Program-made: the position numbers and the translations under genes
The notes under the pieces: generated by a model
Told to the model about the DNA's origin: nothing
What the model saw: only the letters and a program-made list of their open reading frames with translations
The model's database searches: none
Shown: positions 49,465 through 60,411 of the stretch, piece by piece
Layout of the letters: each line of letters opens with the position of its first letter
How positions within the stretch are numbered: the first letter of the stretch is position 1
NCBI GenBank assembly: GCA_026826555.1
Contig: JAKSZT010053928.1
Location: 36,937,060 to 37,001,059 of the forward strand
Direction of reading: 5' to 3'
Source of the DNA: Tolypeutes matacus
Taxonomy: Eukaryota; Chordata; Mammalia; Cingulata; Chlamyphoridae
DNA: 64,000 nucleotides

Positions 49465-49659
49465 TTATAGCAATGGTTTGATTATGCTTGATTGCTTTGC
49501 TTCCTGTGCAAATTAATATGTAGTGTCCATGTTACTGGAAAGAAGTCAAAAGCTTTAAATCTGTCCTCTGAAACATCCGAAGAAGCCTGTAATATCACAC
49601 ACATTTCCCCTTTTATTGACCAAAAGAGAAATAAAATATTTACTGCTTTCTAATTTATT

Positions 49660-49895
49660 TATTAGTGTGGGGGTCATTAAACTACAACCATAGACCAAAT
49701 ATGATCTGATACTTCTTTTTGTAAATAAAGCTTTATTAGAATAGAGCCATGCCAATTCCATTACTTATTGTCCATGACTGCTTTAAAACCACAACCACAA
49801 AATTGAGGAGTTGTGACAGAGACTGTATGGCTTACAAAGTCTAAAATATTTGCTATCTGACCCTTTACAGAAAAAGTTTGCCAAGCTCAGCATTT
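49660..49895 (+). mobile_element. hAT-type non-autonomous DNA element
   Basis: 'ggtcattaaactacaaccat', 'tgtaaataaagctttattag', 'gtctaaaatatttgctatct' and 'cagaaaaagtttgccaagct' match a common old mammalian DNA repeat; the ends are roughly inverted (ggtcattaaac / gtttgccaa). A second fragment is at 31715. Confidence 0.6.
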
Positions 49896-49984
49896 GAAGT
49901 CTATATATCTATATCAGAGATATATCTTAATCTCTAAAATAGACTTTAAATGTGCTTTCCTAGATTATGTTTATTTATATTGTT

Positions 49985-50130
49985 ACTATTAGTTCAACAA
50001 ATGCTTATTAAGCTCTTTCTATGAGGTGCTGGGAATACAGCAGCAAGCAAAACAAACAAAATTCCTGTCCTCATAGAGTTTACATTCTAGTTGGGGAGAG
50101 ACAGACAAACAAAATAAATGAGGAAAAAAT
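49985..50130 (-). mobile_element. L2 3' end, minus strand
   Basis: 'aatgcttattaagctctttc', 'ggtgctgggaatacagcagc' and 'gagtttacattctagttggg' are the reverse complement of the L2 3' end, fairly well preserved. Confidence 0.75.
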
Positions 50131-51350
50131 ATTTTCTTAAAGTATATTGGATGATTTTCTGTATTATGGATAAAATAAAGAAGAACAGGAAATAGGGAAT
50201 ATAAGGAACAGGGTAGAGAAATAGTAAATATACATTTACCATTATACATCATTTATAGTGTCACAAAATTGTACTTGAATTAAGTGAAGCTATCAAACAT
50301 GACACCTTGTAAAACAACAAGAACCACTCCCTAGCTTGAATGCCTATGTCCTAAGTTTACTGCTCTCAGGCCAGTTAACTCCTTAAAATACTCCCTACTG
50401 TCTTCACTTTAATTTGTATATGTTTCTGAGTCCATAATTCATGCAAAATGGAAGTAAAACCAGAAAAGAACCATATTATGCAAATTCAGTCCCCTCTAAG
50501 CAATCCATCAAATTCCAGCTCCTATAATTCTGCACAAATACAATGTTTAAATCCCATGCAAAATCCCTCTACAATATTACATGAGAAAGTCAAATTTAGT
50601 ATAAAAATTTTTATGATAGTCCAACATGTAGTGATAATGAAATAGTATCTCAACACATTTAGAAGGCAGGGAGAAAAACTCAAATAATATCACAAATCTT
50701 TCTCCCAAAATAGTTAGAACATAATCATAATTTAGTCATTAAATTAGTCCATGAAATATTGTTCCAAACATTATGAAGTAGGCAGCTATAAACAACTATA
50801 ATCCAAACACAATTTTATTTTTTTATTACATTGGTATAGCAAATGGTAATTTATATTTGTTGCTAGAACTTCAAAAATGAAAATGTAGATCACAACTGAT
50901 TTACTCTCCATTTATAATTTTCTAAACCGACAATATAAACATGAAATGGGAATTTTGGTTTATATTGGAGTCCTTGGATTTTCAAAATCTTCTGTGATTT
51001 GTCAATAAAACAATCCTTTCCTTCTGAGTTTGACTTAACTGTCTTGTTCCATGAGTTAGATAGTCGATTTTTGATACTTCTATTTCAGAGAGAAATTACT
51101 ACTGAAGTGTTGAGGGCAGATTTAAAGTTAAATATTAGATAGCAAAGAAATTATTTTAAAAGCCATATTTTGAGATGTATGTTTTTTCTTTTTCATTTCT
51201 GCAATAATCTTTCATGGAAAGAAAAGTAATTACTCACCTATAAGATATTAATAAAATGGCAACCCCTATTGAAATATCTTACTATACTGACATTTTCTGA
51301 ACTCATCTTCTGGCAACCAATAAATAAGACCTGACCTAAATAGGCTACAA
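50131..51350. other. Unique AT-rich intergenic DNA
   Basis: No gene or repeat recognised. Confidence 0.5.
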
Positions 51351-51366
51351 AATAAAATGAAACTTT

Positions 51367-51564
51367 GGGAAGCGGCTGTAGCTCAATCAGTAGGGCTCCC
51401 GTTTACCATATGGGAGGCCCCGGGTTCGGTTCCCGGGGCCTCCTGGTGAGGGCAGGCCCGCCCGCACGGCGTGGTTGGCTGACCCAGCGAGCACAAGCAG
51501 CAAGGGGGGGGATAAATGAATAAATAAATAAAATCTTAAAAATAAAATAAAATAAAATAAATAA
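51367..51564 (+). mobile_element. Young DAS-type SINE
   Basis: Same subfamily as 20537: 'gggaagcggctgtagctcaa' head, 'gggttcggttcccggggcct', 'cacggcgtggttggctgac', GGGGGGG and (ATAA)n tail. Several CpGs survive that have decayed at 20537. The 15-bp duplication ATAAAATGAAACTTT is intact (51352-51366 and 51565-51579). Confidence 0.92.
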
Positions 51565-51579
51565 ATAAAATGAAACTTT

Positions 51580-52570
51580 AATTAAAATATAAATTAATAT
51601 ATTTGGTATCATTACAGTTTTAAGAATATACTACCATTACTCTAAGAGTCTCACATTTTTATATATTATTTTCTCCAAAGGTATTGCTGGAAAAACAATT
51701 CTGTCGGGGAGAATAAAGTTTGTAAAGCCATTGTATTAGGATATCTTTACACTTTCTCCAATCCTAACAAATATAACTCTAGATCATTTATTTATTATTT
51801 CCTGAGTTCTATATTAACTACTCTTTAAAGATATTAACTGTTTCTAAGCTCTTGCAGATTTCCTATAAAATTGCAAAGATGAGAATCTGTCACAATAGTT
51901 GGTGCAATGTGCATTGCTTGGTTGAACAGTAATACTTGCCATGACTCAACAATATAGAACTTTCTCCAAATATTAAAGTATATTTTCTTTAGTCAAAGCA
52001 ATAAAAAATGACTAAGCCCCTGGACCTAATCGTTTAACATGAAGATAGTCAACAAAAAGGGGAATAAAATGTTGCTTCAAGATGAATTACTGAAAGTGTC
52101 CCAGAATTTGAACACTGCCATTGTCACTATTATCAATGAGATATCTGTTCCCAATAATCCTAAAGGTACCTGACAAAATGCAAACCTATCACCAAGAAAG
52201 GAAATAGAAAAATACAAGGCATAAGAAAAAATATCCCTTTTATTTAGAAGGGTTTGTGTGGTACTGTTTAATAATCATATTTGTTTCCCACAGCATCATC
52301 CACATAAAAACGTAAGTCAAAAGGTAATGAATTGTAAGGAAAAATAAATTTGTTTCTACTTATGCTGCAAATATCCTTCCTTGGGTGGAGAATGGCATTT
52401 ATATTTAAGATGAAAACAAACTGTAACACATATAAATTGTCATAAAATATACATGCTCAGGAAATAATATCTTGAAAACTTAAATCTCTGAAATTCCTGC
52501 TACCAAATACCTTATCCTTCAGGGTTTAAAACAGGAAAAACAAACCCCTCTTGGGATTCAAGTAGGAAGA
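51580..52570. other. Unique AT-rich intergenic DNA
   Basis: No gene or repeat recognised. Confidence 0.5.
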
Positions 52571-52571
52571 G

Positions 52572-52925
52572 TGCCTTAGTTTTCCAGCTGGTATGTCAAA
52601 TACCTCACCTGGCTTAAAAAATGGGAATTGCTTTTCTCACAGGCTTGTTTCCTCCTGGGTCAGTGCATTCTGGCTGGTGTAGGCAATCCTTGTAGTTCCT
52701 TGGCTTTCCTGTCACTTGATTTCCTCTCATTTCTCTTCCAGTTTCCACTGACTTCTGGCTTCCAGTTCCTCCCCATGGCTTTCTCTCCTAACCTGAATTT
52801 CTTCTGTTTACACAGGACTCCAGTAATCTGAAATAGGACCCAGCTTCATTCTGCTGGACTAAAATTTAACTAAAAATAACATCTTTAAGAAATCCTATTT
52901 CAGGAATGTGAGTTAAAATTAAGAA
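52572..52925 (-). mobile_element. MaLR/MLT1-like LTR, minus strand
   Basis: 'tacacaggactccagtaatc', 'ctaaaaataacatctttaag', 'aaatcctatttcaggaatg' correspond to the reverse-complement 5' half of MaLR-like LTRs and parallel the element at 59905-60411. Borders are approximate. Confidence 0.5.
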
Positions 52926-53469
52926 CATCCTCCTTCCACCTCCCCGGCCAGGGAACATAACTCAATCTGACACAAAGAGATTTACTAATTAGAGATGCCC
53001 AAAATTGTAAAAGTCTTAAATTAGAAGAGGATAACACCATATCAAAAGCCATTTCTAAGTTTTACCCACAGTAGGTATAATTGTGCTCCCTTCTTGATCC
53101 AAGATAAACTCAGGTAAGGTAGAATTCGTTTAGTGACCCTACCCAAGTTGACTCAACCATAAACCAAACTAACAACTAATCTGTCTACCAAACATTAAAA
53201 CAATTGTCTGTGGAAGAGAATGGTTATGTGCTTCTATATGAACAAATATAAAATCATGCAATTATTGACTATTAGATCTTTGCAAGAACTTATAATCATC
53301 ATATAGGCAATTAAAAAAAAAAACATTTTAACATTAAGAATTCATTTCTTTTAAGTAATAGCCCCGTTTAGAGACCAATTTTTTGTTTTACTAAAAACTA
53401 TAACTTTGAAATTTATTTTATTTTTTATTTTTACTTAAAGAAATGTTGAACTGCCAAACAGAGCTAGTT

Positions 53470-53700
53470 TTGCGTCCATCCTCTATGCTCCCATAACACT
53501 CAGTGCATACACCTACTAAAGTTCTAATGACGTTTATAGTGGCTGGTCTACTTATCTGTTTATCCACATGTTCTATAAGCAATTTAAGTTCCTTGAACAG
53601 TGATACAAAGAGATACTCAGTAGAATTCAGTGATAAGTTTTATCACCGTCTTGATTATTTATATTATTGAATAAACAGCTTTAAAATATTTCTTTGTATT
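53470..53700 (+). mobile_element. L2-like 3' fragment, plus strand
   Basis: 'gctcccataacactcagtgc', 'ataagcaatttaagttcctt' and terminal 'tattgaataaacagc' resemble a decayed L2 3' end. Confidence 0.45.
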
Positions 53701-53874
53701 TATATTGTACACACATGAAGCTATAATTGAGGAGAATTGATTTTTTAACTCTTTTATTTACTTTGTTGATATGAAAATGAAGCTTTCCAAGGAACTTTGA
53801 ATAGAGAACTGGTCACTACTGAATGAGGAAGGTTACAGCATTGTTAAAAAAAGAACCCTGACTCAGTTTTAAAT

Positions 53875-53934
<60 letters not shown>
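53875..53934 (+). repeat. (GATA)15 microsatellite
   Basis: Sixty bases of perfect GATA units, fifteen copies, with no interruption. Confidence 0.97.
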
Positions 53935-53936
<2 letters not shown>

Positions 53937-54444
53937 GTAAAGCATTGTACTAGACTTTGTGAAAAGAGTCAAACAAGACCTTATCCCCATCCTAAGTGGC
54001 TCACAATGTTATCAGGGGAGAGAGGTAATTATAGTAGCTTAATTAATGCTAAAATAGGAATATTACAGGTTTTTTTAGTGAGCATAAAAGAGATACTTAA
54101 CATGGAAATGAGTCCAGAGACCTTTAGCATTACCAACCTAAATTTACTTTTAGAGGTGGAGTCATGGACCTTCCCACCACTTTTCTTGAGGTGCCTTACT
54201 TGTAGGTCTAGATCCCTTACTTTTCTCTGAGCCTGCAGAGCAGCTGGTGTTTTCGATGAACGGTGCTAAGCGCCTCAGTATCATAAACAGAGGAAATGAC
54301 TAATCATTTACTGTTTCCTCTAACTGCCGGGAGCCCCTGCTGGTCTCTGGCATTTCTACTAGTTTTGAAGTGATAATGCAAGGGTAGTCTCCTGAAAGAT
54401 TCATGAAAGTCTAAGTTTAGAGCGCAGAAGGGCACTAAAGATCA

Positions 54445-54600
54445 TCAACCACTCCTCCCTCATTACAGATAAGGAAACTGAGGTGTTTAAAGGCTAATTG
54501 ACCTTGCACAAACTCCAAAGGCTGGTTAGTCACAGCACCTGAACCAACACTGAAGTATCCAGACTCCTAGACTAGGCCTCCCTTTATGTCATAAATCCTC
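54445..54600 (+). mobile_element. MIR SINE
   Basis: 'cattacagataaggaaactg', 'gaccttgcacaaactccaaa', 'ggttagtcacagcacctgaa' follow the MIR core and right-hand part in order. Mammal-wide, old. Confidence 0.75.
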
Positions 54601-55734
54601 TATTTAATGACAGCATTCTCCAGATTGTTCTAAGATAGTCAGGATTGTAGAGACCTAAGGACTCGCTTCCAACTGATGATCCCTTTTCTCTTAGCCCTAG
54701 AATTTTCATAGCCTGACCAAACCAATCTTTGTTCCTAGGACTTACAGCAATTGCAAGAAAAAAATCTGGTAATTAAAGAAGGCACTCTGAAGACCGAAAT
54801 ACCTCTTCCTCCTCTGAAAACCGGGACACATTACTTCAGAGGTAACTTGTTGCCTGATGGCATTGAGGAATAATGCTTTTAAAAAAATGAGGAAATAATC
54901 AGCTCTAGTTTGTGGTTCATGAAAATTATAACCTGTGGTTCCATAAAACTAATATATTCTGAAGAGCATGTTTCAAGTTTTTACCTGAAAATCTGTACCT
55001 GGTTCATGGTTTAAAACCACTAGTTATTTCTATCTAGGGGCATTTTAGAAATTTGAGGGGAAATTTTTGTTGATACAGTGATCAAGGAGATTTAGAGGGA
55101 AGGGGCCAGGGAGGCAGTATCTCATTCCTATATTTACAAAGATCTTTGTTATGGAGCTGGACATTCAAATATCAAATAAGTGGAAAATGTACTTATAATC
55201 TCTAAGCCTAGAACAAAACTTCAATTCACATACAAATTATTTGTTTATGCACAGTTGTGGGTACACTGAATTTTCAGGGAGTAAAAAACAACATGCACAT
55301 CAAGGAAAGATTCTACTTCGTTTTTTTCAGATTCTTGAAGTGTTTATCATCATTTTAGTTAATCTTGGTACGTTCAGCAATGCTGCTGTCAATAAGAGTG
55401 TACGTATATAATAGCTATTGAATTCATTGTCGTTTTACAAAGCTGTGCCAGCACATAACTACTTCTAACCCTATATAGATATACCTAAAAATTTATGTTC
55501 AATATATATTGAAATATATATTATTTTATTATGAATTTCTTTCTTTTTTATTTTATAATAGGTGGGGCATTATACTGATTGTTTAAATTACATGATATTA
55601 TAATATTATGTATTATATGATATTATAATATATATTATAGTATATGATATTACCCAGGAATTCCATTCCCACTAAATAAAAGGGATATAACAAAATTTTG
55701 TTTTAAGAAGGAAACATTGGGCTAGATGAGTTTG
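54601..55734. other. Unique DNA, AT-rich at the right
   Basis: No gene. 55500-55660 is strongly AT-rich with self-complementary TATATTATAATA stretches. Confidence 0.5.
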
Positions 55735-56425
55735 AGAAGGTCCAATGAGGTCAACTCTCCAGCATGGGCCAAAATTTTATGTCTGAACTTTTGAATAAGG
55801 TGTAATTTACATCTCACCTAGGACAACTAACAAGGAGGTAAGGATTGACAACCAACATATCAAGGAAAAGAGAGAGCCTACAATTGCAAGCAAGAGAGTC
55901 CCAGCCAACGGCTACATGAGATCAAAGCCCCCTCTCAATTAGAGATGGAGCAGACATCACCACCCCAGAATTCTCAGGATTGGACTAGAGTGGACTTACT
56001 GGTATTCTACTCTAGACTTATTGTGATTCTAGCAATGGAAGAAATTACAACATTGATGTCGAGACAGTGGCCACTGGAGGCCCTGGGGGAAGTGAGAGGG
56101 AAAAACAGATGTAATATGGGGGCTTTTTTGGGACTTGAGAATGATCCTGAATGACATTGCAATGACAGATATAGGCCATTATATATCCTCCCATAACTTG
56201 CAGAATTGTGTGGGAGAGAGTGTAAACTACAATGTGAACTATGGTCCATGCTCAGTGGCAATGCCCCAGGATGCGTTTATCAATTGCAATGAATGTGCCA
56301 CGCTAATGAAGGATGATGTTTATGTGGGAGGGTGTAGGAAGTGTGGGGAGTGGGGCATATGGGAATCCCTATATTTTTTGTGTAACATTTATGTAATTTA
56401 AGTATCTTTAAATATATATATATAT
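55735..56425 (+). mobile_element. L1 3' UTR fragment, plus strand
   Basis: 'gaatgacattgcaatgacag', 'gggagagagtgtaaactaca', 'gaatgtgccacgctaatgaa' and 'atatgggaatccctatattt' match the reverse complement of 40530-40790. It ends in an AT-rich tail near 56425. Minus- and plus-strand frames inside (55945-56401) are not genes. Confidence 0.65.
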
Positions 56426-58475
56426 TTAAAAAAAGAATAAGGACTCTTAAAAAATGTAATTTATATACCTATTCTTGAAGATCTTGAAATTTTAATTTGA
56501 CAATGTTTCTCCATGCATAATAAAATAAACTTACATCTGAAAATATTAATTTTTTTCTCTAAATTTTAATATTTTGGCAAAATTGCAGGGGACAATTATA
56601 AGCAAAGCTCTTTGAGGAAGAAAGCTTATAAGTCTCCAGAAAAAAAAAATACATTAGACCTGCTACATCTCAATATGCTGCTGATGCTCCAGCAGCCTGG
56701 AAAAGTACTATAAATTGACCGAAAAATAAATAATTTTGTATTTCCAGATCCTGGAATCACTTCAGAAATTCATCCCAGACCAAGTCCATTCCAGACTACA
56801 AATCAGTATCTTTTTTTTTTTTTCTTTTAGAGAATCCCAGAAATGAAGGAGGACTGATTGAATTGGTGAAACTCCTATGGGAAGGGTATTGATATCCCAC
56901 TTCTTCATAATTAATCAATTGTATGGTAGGACTAGGAATTTTATATCTTGGCACTGAATTACTCTACTAATGTAGCTAGCTGTGTCTTTTTCACTTTTTG
57001 TTGGAAGTTTTAATTCTCAGGATATTGCTTTTTAAAAGTTATCCCCAAGTTTCACGGATGCAGCATAATGGAGGTTAAATAACTTCATGTCCTTCTGCTG
57101 AATGGGATTATTATAAGTTCATGGGAAGGTAGCTGAGATATTTTTGTTGAAAATCCTTTTAATTATGATCTTGATATAGACTAAATTCATAACATATTCA
57201 TGTTAAATATTAGGATTGCCAACTTTACAGTTATATAAAAGTAACCAGTGTTAGTATGAATTACAAATTATTTGATAAAATCAAACAGGTTCTTTTATAT
57301 TATTTTAATATATTTATAATTAGGATCTTAAACCATAGACTTAATATAAATATAAAAATACTTTGGAGCACTTTCATATGCTCTTATATTTATTTAAGCT
57401 TGTTGAATAAAAATGTAGATATTCCTCAGAGCAAAATGTATTTACATATTAACATTTAAATTTAAATATATTTAACATTTAAATCAAGTTATGATATTAC
57501 TTGCTTTCTTATTTCCCTCCACTCCCCACCTCCTACCTCCAGAAAGGAAAAGTCATTTTGAGCCATATATAAATGTCTGGAGCAATAAAGGTAGAAAATG
57601 TGATATATTTCAAGCTAACAAAAATTTTATGTCCAGAATATAGAAGCAATACATCATAGGAAAGATATGCCATCCTGTTTATCCCATATTAATTTTAAAA
57701 AGAGAATATTTTAATATCTCCTTGATCTCCATAAATATCACCAATCTAATAGTAAAGAAGAAAGGTTCTTACCGTGTCCTCAGGAGGTTTTTTTTCCTTT
57801 ATTCAACACATTGCATGGCCATTATTTGATAAGTAGAGCCACTCTATCTTAATAGGGGGTAATGTGATGATGTGAAATGTTTCTATTTCTCAAGACCACC
57901 ATTTCTATTTTTGCTTCTGTGACCTGCTCTCGTGAAGGAAAGAGAGACATACTGTCATTCACATAACTTTTTTTTTTCCAGTTGAACACTAACCATGGTT
58001 AACTCTTTCAAAAACAACATTGCATAGACGATCACAACTGGCCTATTCCATCACAGAGAGCCTGACTCAGATGAAATTTGTTCCCTGAAAACTGGAATAA
58101 ATGCAGAAGATATGGGGTGCATAAATCAAAAATAGTTCTCTAATCCAGATAAGAATATTTTTTATTCCTTATCTTTTGAACTTTTTCATCACATTTATAT
58201 CTCACCTGTAAATAATGTTTCTTCATGATGGAAATGTCATGAGAAGATTTACATACTTCAAGTCAATATCCGTCCTTATCTCTCAAAATCTTTGAATTAA
58301 AAATGTATTACTTTGGAAAAAAGAAAAATAAAAGAACCATCCTTATAGAAATCTCTGTAGGTTTAGTACTTTGAAGTATGTCCTATGGCATGAAAACAGT
58401 ACAAATGGTGGGTGGTTACATAGCAGAAGCACAACTTTAACACGGAGGTTAAGGAGAATGTGTAATGAAGATATA
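56426..58475. other. Unique AT-rich intergenic DNA
   Basis: No gene or repeat recognised across ~2 kb; short low-complexity runs occur at 56813-56825 and 57969-57979. Confidence 0.5.
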
Positions 58476-58480
58476 TATGT

Positions 58481-59130
58481 CGTGGCAGTTTGAAATTATT
58501 TTATGAATCCCCAAAAGAGAAATATTATGTTTTAAATGAATCCATTCCTGTCGGTGGGAGACTTATTTTACTGGATTATGTCAGTGGGGAGTGACTCAGG
58601 TTGAGTCCCTGTTCCCTTGCTGGGTCTGATATTAAATGGATTCACATCCACAGACAAAGGAGGAAAAAGGGAACCAGCATCTCTGATTCTGCAATGCGAG
58701 AGAGGATTGCTTAAGCACAAAGCGCCCCAGAGTCTGGGCCCACAGAGCAGCTCAAGAGGAGAGCAGCCCTGCTATATACCTGATAGTTTACAGCTGAACT
58801 TGGGAAGAGAGCAAAACAGCTGAGACTGATATAGGAGGCCTGGAAGGAGACAAACCTTATGCCTGGTTGCCCAAAGCTGAGCTCCGAGAGACGGTAGTTT
58901 CTGGAGGGGAAGGCAGAGACCTTCGCAGAGATTGGACATCTTGCTTCACCATGTGGCAACATACCAGGATCAACAGCAGCTGATTTGGTGAGAAAGCATC
59001 TCTGATGGTGCCTTGATTTGGACTTTTCACAGTCTTGGAATTATAAGCTTTTACCCCAAATAAATCCCCTTTATAAAAGTCATACCATTTCTGGTACTTT
59101 GCATTAGCAGCCCTTTGGCAAACTAAAACA
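58481..59130 (+). mobile_element. Complete MaLR-like LTR with TSD TATGT
   Basis: 650 bp beginning CGTGGCAGTTTG (ancestral TG presumably mutated to CG) and ending CAAACTAAAACA, roughly inverted termini. TATGT lies on both sides (58476-58480 and 59131-59135), the 5-bp duplication expected of ERVL/MaLR elements. AATAAA is at ~59060, followed by TTTATAAAAG. No internal genes; a solo LTR. It defines the family of the fragment at 715-1122. Confidence 0.75.
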
Positions 59131-59135
59131 TATGT

Positions 59136-59905
59136 CCAAGGAAAGATACTATTTAGTTTTAGTTTTCCTGACCTGAGAAAGAAAGTAAACCATTTACTTC
59201 TTGACATCATATTTAATTGTGCAATATGCTTACTTCTCACCTAACTAGACACAAAATATCCAAAAGAAAAGTGTGTATTTTAGTATTGCATTGTGCATGT
59301 AGCTTCTAGCCACTTGTGGCTATTTAGTAACTCAAATGAGGCTATCGTGAAATTGATTTTTTAACTATATTTAATTTGAATCTATTTATGTTTAAATTTA
59401 AAACTAATAGTTATTCTACTGACACCTTTAAAATAGGTTTTTAACAACTTGGACATGTAAATCTATTTTTTCAAGTGTGAATTCTATCAAATCTACAAAC
59501 AGATCAATAATTTATTTTAAAAATTTAGGGTCAGAATTGAGATGTGCTCTGTAAATACAGACCAGATTTTGAAGATTTAGTAAAAGAAAAGAATGCAAAA
59601 TATCTCATTAATATAGTTTATCTTTATTATATGCTGAAATGGTAACATTTTGGATATATTAGATTAAATTAAAATGTAATATTAAAATTAACCTACTTGT
59701 TTCTTTTTGTTTTTTTAATGAAGCTGTTGAAAAATTTAAATCACATATTGGGCTCAAATTATATTGCTATTAGACAGTAGAGCCCTAGTCCATTTCACTT
59801 GTCATGAACTCCATATTACTGAAGTTGAAATTCCATCCCTCCTGTTTTCATTTAAATATTAAAAATTCCACTCACAAGACTAAATCTATATCTGAAGATT
59901 GATTA
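59136..59905. other. Unique AT-rich intergenic DNA
   Basis: No gene or repeat recognised. Confidence 0.5.
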
Positions 59906-60160
59906 TACAAATGGGAATTTATTAGCTTATATATTTGAGGCTAAAAGAAATTCCAAATCAAGATATCATCAAGATGATGCTTTCTCCCTGAAGACTGTGG
60001 AATTCTGGGGCTGGCTGACAGCAATCCTTGGCTCTTCTATCACATGGCAAGGCACATTGGCAACATCTCCTGGTCTCTCTCTTCTCTTCCAGTTGCCCCC
60101 TCTTCCAGCCCATGTCCAGCTTCTGGATGCTCTCTGTGGCTTTCTCTCTCTCTCTCCCTC

Positions 60161-60192
<32 letters not shown>

Positions 60193-60411
60193 GCTCTCGC
60201 TCTCTCTCTCTCTCTCTCGTTCTATGAATTTCATTCCATTTATAAAGGTCTCCGGTAATAGGATGAAGACACATTCTGATTTGGCTGGGCCACACCTTAA
60301 TTGAAATAACCTCATCAAAAGGTCCTATTTACAATGGGTTCATGCCCACAGGAATGGATTAAATTTAAGAACATGTTTTTCTGGGCTACAATACAGCTTC
60401 AAACCACCACA
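59905..60411 (-). mobile_element. MaLR-like LTR, minus strand, containing (CT)n
   Basis: The reverse complement starts TGTGGTGGTTTGAAG and includes 'aacccattgtaaataggacc', 'ggtgtggcccagccaaatca', a GA-rich middle and an AATAAATTCCCA near its end. The right side is followed by 'tacat', the left preceded by 'tacaa', a possible imperfect duplication. The 3' part after the poly(A) signal seems missing. Confidence 0.6.
60142..60219. repeat. (CT)n microsatellite with CTCG interruptions
   Basis: About 78 bp of CT repeats broken by three or four CG variants. It produces spurious Arg/Glu- and Leu/Ser-rich frames on both strands. Confidence 0.95.

Larger units (their letters stand above)
36826..49468 (+). 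mobile_element. Class-I endogenous retrovirus (provirus with two LTRs and TSD TTAT)
   Basis: Two directly repeated LTRs (36830-37341 and 48951-49464) bound an internal region that contains gag, pol and env remnants in the expected order. A 4-bp duplication TTAT lies immediately outside both LTRs (36826-36829 and 49465-49468), as is usual for gammaretrovirus-like integrases. A purine-rich run (gaggggcaag) ends just before the 3' LTR. By eye the LTRs are about 80-85% identical, so the insertion is old. Most of pol is gone. Later insertions are a solo LTR, a SINE and two L1 fragments. No intact reading frame remains. Confidence 0.85.

Noticed and set aside
53875..53934. CRISPR-like array
   Set aside because: A simple tetranucleotide repeat without spacers, in a mammalian genome context.
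59969..60318. Arg/Glu- and Ser/Leu-rich ORFs on both strands
   Set aside because: Translation of the (CT)n/(GA)n microsatellite in all frames.
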